From positions 1 to 15,954 of the forward strand of contig JBCCUL010000059.1 in the NCBI GenBank assembly GCA_039197065.1: a DNA stretch of 15,954 nt. Direction: 5' to 3'. Below, one piece after another: positions 1 through 7,456 of the stretch. This stretch comes from JANQPX01 sp039197065. GTDB lineage: Bacteria; Pseudomonadota; Alphaproteobacteria; Geminicoccales; Geminicoccaceae. Under the pieces are notes generated by a model. That model searched no databases. It was given only the letters and a program-made list of their open reading frames with translations, and was not told where the DNA came from. Both the position numbers and the translations under genes were made by a program. The number at the start of each line of letters is the position of its first letter. Within the stretch, counting starts at the first letter, position 1.

Positions 1-143
1 AGGAGGACCAGATCCTGCCGGCGGCGCATGCCGACGGCCTGCCCGACAACGTAACCGTCACAATCTACGACAACACAGGCCACATGCCCCACATGGAAAA
101 AGCAAACGACGTCAACCAAATCATCACCAAAATGATCTCATAG
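1..143 (+). CDS. C-terminal fragment of alpha/beta-hydrolase, acetoin dehydrogenase E2 (AcoC)-like
   Basis: Only the last 46 codons are inside the window, read in the frame whose first whole codon is at base 3 and ending with TAG at 141-143. The fragment contains DQILPAAHA followed about 20 residues later by GHMPHMEKANDVN. This is the usual end of an alpha/beta-hydrolase fold: the Asp-containing strand, then the catalytic His in a G-H-M motif. The GHMPHMEKA-DVN wording is what I know from the hydrolase-like domain of dihydrolipoyl acetyltransferase subunits of acetoin dehydrogenase (AcoC) in rhizobia, but a free-standing hydrolase is possible. The codons here (AAC, ACA, AAA, CAA) are more A-rich than in the genes to the right. 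It converges on the leftward dehydrogenase gene with a 90-base gap, so it belongs to a different transcription unit. Confidence 0.6.
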   Translation, partial: EDQILPAAHADGLPDNVTVTIYDNTGHMPHMEKANDVNQIITKMIS

Positions 144-233
144 CGATCGGCCTGCGACGTAAGACCCTTCGCCTATTGGCCCCGCTCTGAGCAATGCCAG
201 ATCCCGGGGTTTGCCGTGATGATGGTCAACGCG
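144..233. other. convergent intergenic gap
   Basis: Ninety bases separate two genes that end toward each other (TAG at 141-143 on the plus strand, TGA at 234-236 on the minus strand). I looked for a shared bidirectional terminator, that is a GC stem with flanking A/T tracts, and see no convincing one. Confidence 0.5.
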
Positions 234-989
234 TCAGTTCGGAACCGGCTTCATCGTTGGTCCGAACCCCGACAAACGAAGCGTGCGCATATCAAGCTCG
301 ATGATGTCGGGTATGGCTGCCGTAATGGCATCAATGTCCTCGGTCGCCGATACGGCCCGCCCGGTCAGGCGATCAAATTGGCCAGCGGCGATGGCGACAG
401 CGAGTTCAGCGGCGCGTGTTGGCGGCAGATTATCGCCGTTCTGGAAACGCTTGGCGAGACCCGGCATATATCTTTGCCCAGCTTCAGACGAGATCTGATA
501 CTCGGTCATGTCGGTTCGGACCAGACCCGGCGCCATGGCAAGGCACACGATACCGGTGCCCTCCAATGTCGCTGCCAGGCATTCCGTCAGCCGCATGACG
601 GCCGTCTTCGACACCGAATAGCCCGAGCCGACCGGTAGCGGTGCGGCCGTGCCACCGCCGATCATGTTGACCACTCGGCCGCTGCCGCGCGCAATCATCT
701 CGGGCAAAACCGCGCCAGCGTTGTTGAAGAGCGTATCGATTCCGCCAAGGTTGTCGGCGATCTCGGAGAAAGCGGCTGCTGCGGAGTCAGGCTGCGTCAG
801 ATCGGCTGGGAATGCCTTAGCCTTTCCGCTAGCCTCGGTGATTTCGAAGACGGTTTCCGCCAGAAGACTGGCGCGACGACCGATGACAGCAACCTTGGCC
901 CCCTCGGCAGCCTGGGCAAGGGCGATGTGACGGCCGATGCCGGTCCCGCCACCGGTAACGACAGAGACTGTCTGATCTAGCCGTCCCAT
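234..989 (-). CDS. short-chain dehydrogenase/reductase, internally shortened and probably catalytically impaired
   Basis: A 251-residue SDR Rossmann protein, presumably cytoplasmic and NAD(P)-dependent. The start is the ATG at 989-987, which has AAGGAGGA (995-1002 on the minus strand) 5 bases upstream; a TTG at 1010 in the same frame would lie upstream of that site. Visible motifs are TGGGTGIG near the N-terminus (cofactor Gly loop), NNAG at residues 89-92 and YSVSK with Tyr124 and Lys128. The NNAG-to-Tyr distance is only about 35 residues against about 65 in classical SDRs. The text runs straight from NNAGA into VLPEMIARGSG, so roughly 30 residues, including the helix with the conserved Asn, are missing in frame. 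The position 13 before Tyr, normally the catalytic Ser, is Gly. The reading frame is intact. It lies 47 bases downstream of the GntR gene and is probably cotranscribed with it. It could be a recent deletion allele or a non-enzymatic derivative. Confidence 0.8.
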   Translation of the reverse strand: MGRLDQTVSVVTGGGTGIGRHIALAQAAEGAKVAVIGRRASLLAETVFEITEASGKAKAFPADLTQPDSAAAAFSEIADNLGGIDTLFNNAGAVLPEMIARGSGRVVNMIGGGTAAPLPVGSGYSVSKTAVMRLTECLAATLEGTGIVCLAMAPGLVRTDMTEYQISSEAGQRYMPGLAKRFQNGDNLPPTRAAELAVAIAAGQFDRLTGRAVSATEDIDAITAAIPDIIELDMRTLRLSGFGPTMKPVPN

Positions 990-994
990 TTCAG

Positions 995-1002
995 TCCTCC
1001 TT
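995..1002 (-). promoter_or_regulatory. ribosome binding site fixing the SDR start
   Basis: The minus strand reads AAGGAGGA here, 5 bases before the ATG at 989-987. It is close to a full anti-16S match and sets the start at 989 rather than at the upstream TTG codon at 1010. Confidence 0.75.
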
Positions 1003-1036
1003 CGTTTCAATCGCTTGTGCTCTAATGCGAGGAAAG

Positions 1037-1675
1037 CTAGCGCGGCTTCATACTAGCCAGCAGATTGCGGCGGGCCCGCATGACATGCGCCGCCGCGAGC
1101 AGCCCTGCCGCCTCCGCATCTCGATCCAGAATAGACGATGTCAACAGCCTGTGATCCTCGATAACACCGTCCAGCCGACCGGAACTGTAGCCATGCAGGC
1201 CCCAGACGATCCTTAGGATCTGGTAGTGCCGCTCCTCGATCTCGCTGGCCTCGCGGTTACCCGAAGCCTGGCTGATCGCCCGGTGAAAGTGTTGGTTGGC
1301 TTTGAGCATTTCATGCAGATCGCCCTGCGCCGCCACGCGTTCGAATGCCGTCTTGGCGGCGACGATATCGTCGGATGTTTCCGGTGTCAGGCGTTCCGCC
1401 GCTCTTCTTGCCTGAACGGCCTCGAGCGCTAGTCTGACATCGAAGATGTCGATCATGAAATCGATGTCCATCTCGCGAACGCGCATACCGCTGTTCGGCG
1501 TGAATTCGACGATGCCTTGACCGTTCAAAATCCTTAGCGCCTCACGAATGGGCATGTGACTTGTGGAGTAAAGCCTGGCGAGCTCTGCCAGCTTCAAACG
1601 CTCGCCCTGGGCGAACTTGCCGCTGATGATGTCCTCACGGATTTTGTCACTGATCTCGATATATTGCGACGTCAC
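1037..1675 (-). CDS. GntR family transcriptional regulator, FCD (FadR-type) subfamily
   Basis: A 212-residue regulator, divergent from the long operon and therefore its likely controller. The N-terminal winged helix-turn-helix shows SDKIREDIISGKFAQGERL, then LAELARLYSTSHMPIREALR and the wing GIVEFTPNSGMRV. The rest is a helical FCD ligand domain: NQHFHRAISQASGN holds Asn127 and His131, His175 sits in DHRLL and His197 in AAHVM. These match the usual metal/ligand positions (D/N-x-x-x-H, H, H), so a carboxylate-type effector is plausible. I chose the GTG at 1675-1673 because AAGGGG (1683-1688, minus strand) lies 7 bases upstream and the HTH begins about 8 residues later. A TTG at 1768 would add 31 Arg-rich residues, has no good ribosome site and is the alternative. 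The gene precedes the SDR gene in the same direction. Confidence 0.88.
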   Translation of the reverse strand: MTSQYIEISDKIREDIISGKFAQGERLKLAELARLYSTSHMPIREALRILNGQGIVEFTPNSGMRVREMDIDFMIDIFDVRLALEAVQARRAAERLTPETSDDIVAAKTAFERVAAQGDLHEMLKANQHFHRAISQASGNREASEIEERHYQILRIVWGLHGYSSGRLDGVIEDHRLLTSSILDRDAEAAGLLAAAHVMRARRNLLASMKPR

Positions 1676-1806
1676 ATTTCTGCCCCTTGTCTTGAGCCGC
1701 CGCAAACGAAGCAACGCATAGCCGGCATGTCCAGACTCGATCAGCTGCCGGCGACTCACCTCGACCAAATCCGAGTCCGATGGAGCGATCCGGCAAAGCT
1801 GACTAT

Positions 1807-1814
1807 TTGATCAA
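1807..1814. promoter_or_regulatory. candidate GntR operator O2 (TTGATCAA dyad)
   Basis: A perfect 8-bp dyad, TTGATCAA, repeats the core of the larger dyad at 1856-1869. The dyad centres are 52 bp apart, which is close to five helical turns and would allow two dimers on the same DNA face. A further TTGAT half-site lies at 1819-1823. It sits upstream of the regulator gene, so autoregulation is possible. The sequence is directly seen; binding by this regulator is inferred. Confidence 0.5.
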
Positions 1815-1847
1815 TTTTTTGATTTTTTTTCGTGAAAACGTCAAGTA

Positions 1848-1878
1848 TTGACTCATTTTTGATCAAAAAATATATAAT
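1848..1878 (+). promoter_or_regulatory. sigma-70-type promoter of the catabolic operon
   Basis: TTGACT at 1848-1853 is a 5/6 match to the -35 hexamer. TATATA at 1871-1876 follows after 17 bases, and the perfect TATAAT at 1873-1878 after 19. The stretch is far more AT-rich than the surrounding genes. Transcription would start near 1884-1886, leaving a leader of about 50 bases before the ATG at 1937. Confidence 0.6.
1856..1869. promoter_or_regulatory. candidate GntR operator O1 inside the promoter spacer
   Basis: A perfect 14-bp dyad: five T, then GATC, then five A. It lies between the -35 and -10 elements of the operon promoter, so a bound dimer would block RNA polymerase. FCD-type GntR proteins usually bind short AT-rich dyads of about this size near their own gene. 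The dyad is seen; its recognition by the adjacent regulator is inferred. Confidence 0.6.
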
Positions 1879-1922
1879 CTTCGGAAGCTCGAAAATGCAG
1901 CTGGCAATGCCGGAAACAGTCA

Positions 1923-1929
1923 GGGAGGA
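1923..1929 (+). promoter_or_regulatory. ribosome binding site fixing the start of the binding-protein gene
   Basis: GGGAGGA ends 7 bases before the ATG at 1937. In-frame codons extend up to a GTG at 1832, but that start precedes the promoter elements at 1848-1878. The ATG codons at 1895 and 1907 have no comparable ribosome site. Confidence 0.75.
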
Positions 1930-1936
1930 CGGGCGG

Positions 1937-3709
1937 ATGAGATTTAGCTGGACCAGAATGAGCTGTTTGTCGGGTTGGCTGGCACTCACGGTTTTGGGCG
2001 GAACAGCCGCTCTCGCGCAGGTCAAGGACGTGCCGCGTGAACGGACTTTCATTCATGAGGGATGGAGCCAGGGCGCGCCGACCCTGAAGACACCGTTTAA
2101 TGCCAATTACTACAATCTGGCCGGCGAATATCGAAACGGCCACATGCATAATTTCGAGGCGCTCTTCTATTTCAATTCGATTACGGGCGGGCTGATCCCC
2201 TGGCTCGGTGAGAGCTTCGAGATCAGTGACGATTTCACGGAGATCACGGTGACGATCCGCGACGGTGCCAAATGGGCCGACGGGGAGGATTTCGATGCTG
2301 AGGATGTTGCCTACACGATCAACATGCTGGTCGAGAACGGCAATGGCCCCGCCAACATGCGGAAGGCAAAAGAGGTCGCCAACCAGGTCGTCGGCGCGGA
2401 GGTCGTCGACCGCTTGACCGCCAAGATCACGCTGAACGCGCCCGATCCGCGCTATCCCTTCCGGCAGCTGATCAATTATTACGGTCATGGTCTTGTCTGG
2501 GTGCCGGAGCACATCTGGAAGGACATCGAGGACAAGGCCGCCTTCACCTGGTACGACGAGGAGAAGGGCTATCCCGTCGGCACCGGCGCATGGAAAACCA
2601 TCTTCGCTTCACCGGATCAGATCGTGCTCGATCGCCGGGATGACTGGTGGGGCGCTGCAACCGGTTTTCAGGACATGCCGGCGCCCGAGCGCGTCGTCGC
2701 TATCGGCATCGGCGATAATGCCCGAAGAGCGGACATGATCCTAAACGCAGAAGTGGATACCACCCAGCTTGTCACCTCGCTCGACCTCCTTCAGTCCATC
2801 TTGGAAAAGTCGGACAAGGTCACGACCTACACGGGCGATCAGCCGCCCTGGGGCTATCAGGACTGGTGGCCGCACTCGCTCTATTTCAATCACCTGATCG
2901 AGGACAGCCCCTTTGCCGACGTTCGCGTGCGCCGCGCCGTTCGCTACGCCATCGACAAGGAATTGCTGATCGAGTTCGCATGGGGGGGCGGCAACACGCC
3001 GAATGACTGGCCATATCCTCACTACAAACCGCTGCTCTGGTACATGGATCAAGCCCAGGATCTCGTCGAGAAGCATGAGGCAGGCGAGTTCAATCTCGAA
3101 AAGTCCGCGGCACTGATGGAGGAGGCTGGCTATACGCGCAATGGCAGCGGCATGTGGGAGAAGGACGGCCAATGCGCCGGCGGTCCGCTGGAGGTGCATC
3201 AGGTGTTGGCCGCTGTTGGCCAGGTCTTGGTACAGCAGCTGATCAATGCCGGCTTCTGCGCCGAGTACAGCCAGACCCCGGACAGCTTCGATGCGTTCCG
3301 CAAGGGCGAGAGCCTCTGGCATATCTTCGGCCACAATGGCGGCTCGGTGTTCGATCCCGTCGACACCATGCGGATGTACATTACCAAGAACCGCACGCCG
3401 ATCGGTACGTCGACGATGTTCGTCAGCCGTTGGGCGCATCCGGAATTCGACGCCATCTATGAAAAGATGGCGGCAATTCCGCCGGAAAACTTTGACGCGC
3501 TCCTGCCACTGTTCCGTGAGGCCTTCGACATCTGGTTCGCCGAGGCGGTCGAGGTTCCGCTGGAGCTCGGCTACCACACCATCCCGATGAACACGACCTA
3601 CTGGACCAACTTCCCGACGGAAGACAATCCCTACGCGCTGGCTTGCATTCCCTGCTTCATCTCAGGCGCCGGCACGGAGGTTCTGCACGGCGTTCAGCCG
3701 GTCCAGTAA
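1937..3709 (+). CDS. ABC transporter substrate-binding protein, family 5 (peptide/nickel/oligosaccharide type)
   Basis: A 590-residue periplasmic binding protein that would deliver substrate to the two permeases encoded next. It starts with a clear Sec signal peptide (MRFSWTR, hydrophobic core, ALA at 25-27 before the likely cleavage site). The mature part carries family SBP_bac_5 features: IPWLGESFEISDD, then RDGAKWADGEDFDAEDVAYT, the YPVGTGAW motif, and DVRVRRAVRYAIDKELLIE. Despite the family name, these proteins also bind oligosaccharides and other solutes; at 590 residues it is longer than many peptide-binding members. It is the first gene of the operon, about 50 bases behind a promoter with an operator in its spacer, and it is followed by a strong hairpin at 3734-3770. 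The ligand cannot be read from the sequence. The neighbouring sugar-type enzymes and sulfatase favour a sugar or sulfated compound over a peptide. Confidence 0.9.
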   Translation: MRFSWTRMSCLSGWLALTVLGGTAALAQVKDVPRERTFIHEGWSQGAPTLKTPFNANYYNLAGEYRNGHMHNFEALFYFNSITGGLIPWLGESFEISDDFTEITVTIRDGAKWADGEDFDAEDVAYTINMLVENGNGPANMRKAKEVANQVVGAEVVDRLTAKITLNAPDPRYPFRQLINYYGHGLVWVPEHIWKDIEDKAAFTWYDEEKGYPVGTGAWKTIFASPDQIVLDRRDDWWGAATGFQDMPAPERVVAIGIGDNARRADMILNAEVDTTQLVTSLDLLQSILEKSDKVTTYTGDQPPWGYQDWWPHSLYFNHLIEDSPFADVRVRRAVRYAIDKELLIEFAWGGGNTPNDWPYPHYKPLLWYMDQAQDLVEKHEAGEFNLEKSAALMEEAGYTRNGSGMWEKDGQCAGGPLEVHQVLAAVGQVLVQQLINAGFCAEYSQTPDSFDAFRKGESLWHIFGHNGGSVFDPVDTMRMYITKNRTPIGTSTMFVSRWAHPEFDAIYEKMAAIPPENFDALLPLFREAFDIWFAEAVEVPLELGYHTIPMNTTYWTNFPTEDNPYALACIPCFISGAGTEVLHGVQPVQ

Positions 3710-3733
3710 GCCTCGGCAAAACCCGCGTACAGG

Positions 3734-3770
3734 AAAAGGGGGGCGGTGATCGTCTCGTCGCCCCCCTTTT
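3734..3770 (+). terminator. strong intercistronic hairpin after the binding-protein gene
   Basis: Twelve bases (AAAAGGGGGGCG, 3734-3745) are exactly complementary to 3759-3770 (CGCCCCCCTTTT) around a 13-base loop. It lies 24 bases after the binding-protein stop and 17 bases before the permease start. Only four T follow the GC stem, so partial termination or protection of the upstream mRNA from 3' exonucleases is more likely than complete termination. Either would keep binding protein in excess over permease. Confidence 0.7.
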
Positions 3771-3787
3771 GAAGCGAGAGATCGGAC

Positions 3788-4786
3788 ATGCGTATCCTGC
3801 GGCGTCTGCTCTTGATGGTCCTGATTATCTGGATCGCAGCCTCAATCAACTTCCTCATGCCGCGTCTGTCGGACCGCAATCCGGTGGAGGAGATGATCGC
3901 AGCCTCCATGGGCGAGTCGGGCGGCACAATGGAGGGCATCGAGGAAGCGGTCGCCGATTTCGAACGCCGGTTCGGCATGGATCAACCGCTTTGGATCCAA
4001 TATCTGAACACCATTTACGATGCGCTCGTCTTCGATCTCGGAATCTCGATTTCCTATTTCCCGGACCGGGTCATCGATCTCGTGCTGCAGGCGTTTCCCT
4101 GGACCATGGGCATCATGCTGACCACGACGCTTCTGGCCTTCGCCATCGGCACGCCGCTTGGCGCGCTCACGGTCTGGCCCCATGCACCGCCATGGCTGAA
4201 CATCGTCGTGCCCATCGTCATGGTTCTCGCTGCGATCCCCTTTTATCTGATCGGGCTGATCTTGATCTACGTGTTCGCCACGCAGCTCGGCTGGTTGCCG
4301 ACCGGTAAGGGCTATTCCTCCGGCCTTCTGCCGGAATGGAGCTGGGCGTTCGCGCAGAACGTCCTGACCCATGCGCTCTTGCCTTCGCTTTCGATCCTGC
4401 TCGCATCGATCGGCATCTGGGCGCTGTCGATGCGCGGCATGATGGTGACGGTGCAGGGCGAGGACTACATGGTCTTCGCCAAGGCCAAGGGCTTGAAGAC
4501 ATCCCGCCGCTTTTGGCGCTACGGCGTGAGGAACGCCATTGCACCGCAGATCACAGCACTCGTTCTGACCCTGGCCAATGTCGTGACCGGCGCAATCCTG
4601 GTCGAGCGCGTGTTTTCCTATCCGGGATTGGGGAGCCTGCTCTACCAGGCGATCCTCCTGAACGACTATTACCTGATTTTCGGATGCGTCTACATATTGG
4701 TGCTGACGGTCGGCGTCTCGCTGATGCTGCTCGACCTGATCTACCCGCTGATCGATCCACGCATCCGCAGCAACGTGATCGACTGA
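3788..4786 (+). CDS. ABC transporter permease, DppB/OppB type
   Basis: A 332-residue inner-membrane subunit of the family-5 importer. The N-terminus is typical of DppB/OppB: short basic start, first membrane segment (LLLMVLIIWIAASINFLMP) and a periplasmic loop with FERRFGMDQPLWIQY. Further hydrophobic segments follow, including MGIMLTTTLLAFAIGTPLGA and IVVPIVMVLAAIPFYLIGLI. The cytoplasmic EAA loop that docks on the ATPase is visible near residues 230-255 (AKAKGLKTSRRFWRYGVRNA). The length is normal for the family. Its stop is one base before the start of the second permease. The ribosome site in front of its ATG is weak (GAGAG), so its translation may depend on the mRNA structure left by the upstream hairpin. 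Confidence 0.93.
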   Translation: MRILRRLLLMVLIIWIAASINFLMPRLSDRNPVEEMIAASMGESGGTMEGIEEAVADFERRFGMDQPLWIQYLNTIYDALVFDLGISISYFPDRVIDLVLQAFPWTMGIMLTTTLLAFAIGTPLGALTVWPHAPPWLNIVVPIVMVLAAIPFYLIGLILIYVFATQLGWLPTGKGYSSGLLPEWSWAFAQNVLTHALLPSLSILLASIGIWALSMRGMMVTVQGEDYMVFAKAKGLKTSRRFWRYGVRNAIAPQITALVLTLANVVTGAILVERVFSYPGLGSLLYQAILLNDYYLIFGCVYILVLTVGVSLMLLDLIYPLIDPRIRSNVID

Positions 4787-4787
4787 G

Positions 4788-5696
4788 ATGGTCGACACGC
4801 CCCTCCACGAGACGCATCAGGACTGGGGCACCTCGGCTCGTCAATGGCGAACGGTGGCTGCCTATCTCAAGCGCAATCCGTCGCTGGTCGTCGGCCTGAT
4901 CATGCTTCTGGTGCTCGCCGCCATCGCCGTCGGCGGTCAGCTCTTCATCGACTACAAAGATGCGTCGCCGCTGTCCAACCGGCCCAGCCTCCCTCCCGGC
5001 GCGGACTACCCGCTTGGCACCGACAAGTTCGGCCGCGACCTTCTGGCGATCCTCGTCTACGGCACCTTTCTCACCGGCAAGGTCGGTCTGGTCGCGGGCT
5101 TTATAGGTGTCGCGATCGGCGCCGTGTTCGGCTTCCTCGCCGGCTTCTTTCGCGGTCGGGTCGACATGATCATCTCGCTCGTGACGGACGTGCTGCTGAC
5201 GATTCCACCGCTTCTCGTGCTCGTCGTGATCGCCACCAACATCCCGGGCAAGCTGGACACCAACCAGATGGCCATCATCATCTCGCTCTTGGCCTGGCGA
5301 CAGCCGACGCGGCAGATCCGAGCGCAGGTGCTGATCATGCGCGAGGCCGGCTATGTCAAGACCGCCCGTCTCGGCGGCACGTCTCAGATGGGGATCGTGT
5401 TCAAGGAACTGATGCCCAACCTGATCCCTTATCTTATGGCGTCGCTGGTGCTGGCGGTGGCGACCGCGATGCTCGCCTCGGTCGGGCTCGAGGCGCTCGG
5501 GCTTGGGCCTCAGAACGAGCCGACGCTCGGCATGACCGTCTACTGGGTCATGCTCGAGGGCGCCTTCACAACGGGCCTTTGGTGGTGGTGGCTGACCCCG
5601 CTGATCGCGCTGATCACGCTGTTCGTCGGCCTCTATCTTGTCAGTGCCGGACTGGATGAGCTGGCCAATCCCCGCACACGCAGGCGGCGCACATGA
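4788..5696 (+). CDS. ABC transporter permease, DppC/OppC type
   Basis: A 302-residue partner permease. It has the DppC/OppC layout: soluble N-terminus, a first membrane segment (SLVVGLIMLLVLAAIAVGGQ), and the characteristic periplasmic YPLGTDKFGRDLLAILVYG, a recognisable DppC motif. The transmembrane core includes GLVAGFIGVAIGAVFGFLAGF and the segment ending with GRVDMIISLVTDVLLTIPPL. The EAA loop near residues 185-210 reads REAGYVKTARLGGTSQMGIV. It begins one base after the first permease and overlaps the ATPase gene by four bases (ATGA at 5693-5696), which indicates coupled translation. Length and motifs are normal; the substrate is unknown. Confidence 0.93.
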   Translation: MVDTPLHETHQDWGTSARQWRTVAAYLKRNPSLVVGLIMLLVLAAIAVGGQLFIDYKDASPLSNRPSLPPGADYPLGTDKFGRDLLAILVYGTFLTGKVGLVAGFIGVAIGAVFGFLAGFFRGRVDMIISLVTDVLLTIPPLLVLVVIATNIPGKLDTNQMAIIISLLAWRQPTRQIRAQVLIMREAGYVKTARLGGTSQMGIVFKELMPNLIPYLMASLVLAVATAMLASVGLEALGLGPQNEPTLGMTVYWVMLEGAFTTGLWWWWLTPLIALITLFVGLYLVSAGLDELANPRTRRRRT

Positions 5697-7456
5697 TGGA
5701 CATCGCCACGATGTCCGGCCTCGCCGTCACCGGCCTGCGCGTGGAGTTCTACACCGACGACGGCATCGTAAAGGCGGTCGACGGGGTCGACTTCGCCATC
5801 AGACCCGGTGTCCGTACCGGCTTCGTCGGCGAAAGCGGATCCGGGAAAACCACGACCGCCCTTGCCTTGATGGGCATGATCGAGCAGCCGGGCAAGGTCT
5901 CTGGCGGTCGCGCCGACCTCGATGGCCTGAGCCTGCTCGACCTGAGCGACGAAGAGTTTCGGCAGCATCGGCTGGCGACGGTGAGCTACATCCCTCAGGG
6001 CGCCATGAACTCGCTGAACCCCGTCGCTCGGATCGGCGCCCAGATCCTGGACGGGATGATCGATCACGGCCAGCGCCTTAGGGGCAGCGAGGCAAACGAC
6101 CTCGTCGCCGACCTCCTGGCTCAGGTCGATCTCTCGCCCGACGTCGCGCGCATGTATCCGCATGAGCTGTCCGGCGGCATGAAGCAGCGCGCCTGCATAG
6201 CGATCGCGGTCGCGCTCAGACCACGGCTGCTGATCGCGGACGAGCCGACCTCGGCGCTGGATGTGATCACGCAGCGCCGGGTGATGGAAACCTTGCGCAA
6301 AGTCCAGGAGGACATCGGCTCATCGCTCATCCTGATCGGCCATGACATGGGGCTGATGGCGCAGTTCGCCGATGAGATCATGGTGATGCGCGACGGCAAG
6401 GTGGTCGAGCAGGGGAACGTCGCCGAGATCTTCCTGAGCCCGTCCCATGCCTACACCAGGCAGCTGATCGAAAGCGTTCCCTCGCTGGAGCGGAAGACGG
6501 TGAGCGCCGTCACGCCGACGATCGCACCGGGAGATCCGGTCGACGTGCCTTTGCTTGCCTTCGACGATGTCGGCAAGACCTATCGGAGCGGCCGGTCCGC
6601 GGTTGAAGCCTTGAAACCGCTTTCGTTCAATCTTGACGGCGACGTGCCTCGGGTGATCGCGATCGTCGGCCAGTCCGGTTCGGGCAAGACGACCCTGGGA
6701 TCGCTCGCCCTAGGCTTCGAGACGGCGACCCAGGGCAAGGTCAGCTATGACGGCGGCGACATCGTCAAGATGAAGGGCAGTGCTGGCGCGCGTTTTCGGC
6801 GCGAAGTCCAGGCCGTCTTCCAGGACCCCTACGCGTCGTTCAATCCCTTCTACAAGGTCGACCATGTCCTGTCCGTGCCGCTTCGGAACTTCGGCATCGC
6901 CCGGGCGCGGGCGGAAGCGCTGGATCATATGGTCGAGGCCTGCGAGGCGGTCGGCCTTGATCCTGCTCAAACCATCCACCGCTACGCTCACCAGATGTCC
7001 GGCGGCCAGCGCCAGCGCCTGATGGTCGGCCGCGCCATCATGCTGCAGCCGCGCCTCCTGGTGGCCGACGAGCCGGTCTCCATGGTGGATGCCTCCCTGC
7101 GCTCAACCATTCTCGGCAACCTGGCGCGGATGAAGGCGGAGCTTGGGATCTCCGTTCTCTACATCACCCACGATCTGGCAACGGCTTATGAGGTTGCGGA
7201 CTATGTCCTCGTTCTGCATCGCGGCCGGGTGGTGGAGGCGGGCGTGCCGGAGACGGTCATCGATGACCCGCAGCATCCCTACTCGAGGCTCCTCGTGGAT
7301 TCGATCCCGTGGCCTGACCCCAACCGGCAATGGGGTTCAGGCAAGACGCTCACCGAGGATCTCGAAGCGGTCGCCTCCACGGACCTCTCAAAACCGACCA
7401 TCATTCGCGAGCAGATCACCGGTTTTCACCTCGGCCAAGCGGGAGGTGTTAGGTGA
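5693..7456 (+). CDS. fused double ABC ATPase (DppD-DppF type)
   Basis: A 587-residue protein joining the two ATPases of a family-5 importer in one chain, an arrangement also seen in GsiA and YejF. Half one has Walker A GESGSGKT at 46-53, Q-loop Gln102, signature LSGGMKQR at 159-166, Walker B LLIADEP at 179-185 and switch His217. Half two has GQSGSGKT at 326-333, MSGGQRQR at 435-442, LLVADEP at 455-461 and His493. All catalytic residues are present in both halves, so both sites should be active. The conserved tails HAYTRQLIESVP and HPYSRLLVDSIP that follow each half are typical of this family. It starts at the ATG overlapping the permease stop; a second ATG directly follows. Its end overlaps the aldo-keto reductase start by four bases (GTGA), tying transport to catabolism. 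Confidence 0.94.
   Translation: MMDIATMSGLAVTGLRVEFYTDDGIVKAVDGVDFAIRPGVRTGFVGESGSGKTTTALALMGMIEQPGKVSGGRADLDGLSLLDLSDEEFRQHRLATVSYIPQGAMNSLNPVARIGAQILDGMIDHGQRLRGSEANDLVADLLAQVDLSPDVARMYPHELSGGMKQRACIAIAVALRPRLLIADEPTSALDVITQRRVMETLRKVQEDIGSSLILIGHDMGLMAQFADEIMVMRDGKVVEQGNVAEIFLSPSHAYTRQLIESVPSLERKTVSAVTPTIAPGDPVDVPLLAFDDVGKTYRSGRSAVEALKPLSFNLDGDVPRVIAIVGQSGSGKTTLGSLALGFETATQGKVSYDGGDIVKMKGSAGARFRREVQAVFQDPYASFNPFYKVDHVLSVPLRNFGIARARAEALDHMVEACEAVGLDPAQTIHRYAHQMSGGQRQRLMVGRAIMLQPRLLVADEPVSMVDASLRSTILGNLARMKAELGISVLYITHDLATAYEVADYVLVLHRGRVVEAGVPETVIDDPQHPYSRLLVDSIPWPDPNRQWGSGKTLTEDLEAVASTDLSKPTIIREQITGFHLGQAGGVR

Noticed and set aside
1816..1844. Possible leftward promoter for the regulator gene (TTGACG on the minus strand at 1844-1839)
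   Set aside because: The -10 region 17-18 bases further on is only CAAAAA/AAAAAA, so I could not support it as a promoter although one must lie in this gap or close to it.
1832..1936. Upstream in-frame extension of the family-5 binding-protein gene to a GTG
   Set aside because: The extension contains the promoter and operator, would bury the signal peptide, and the ATG at 1937 has a good ribosome site.
3842..4798. Minus-strand open frame opposite the first permease
   Set aside because: The translation is a His/Gln/Asp-rich mixture without motifs, while the plus-strand frame has permease segments and an EAA loop.
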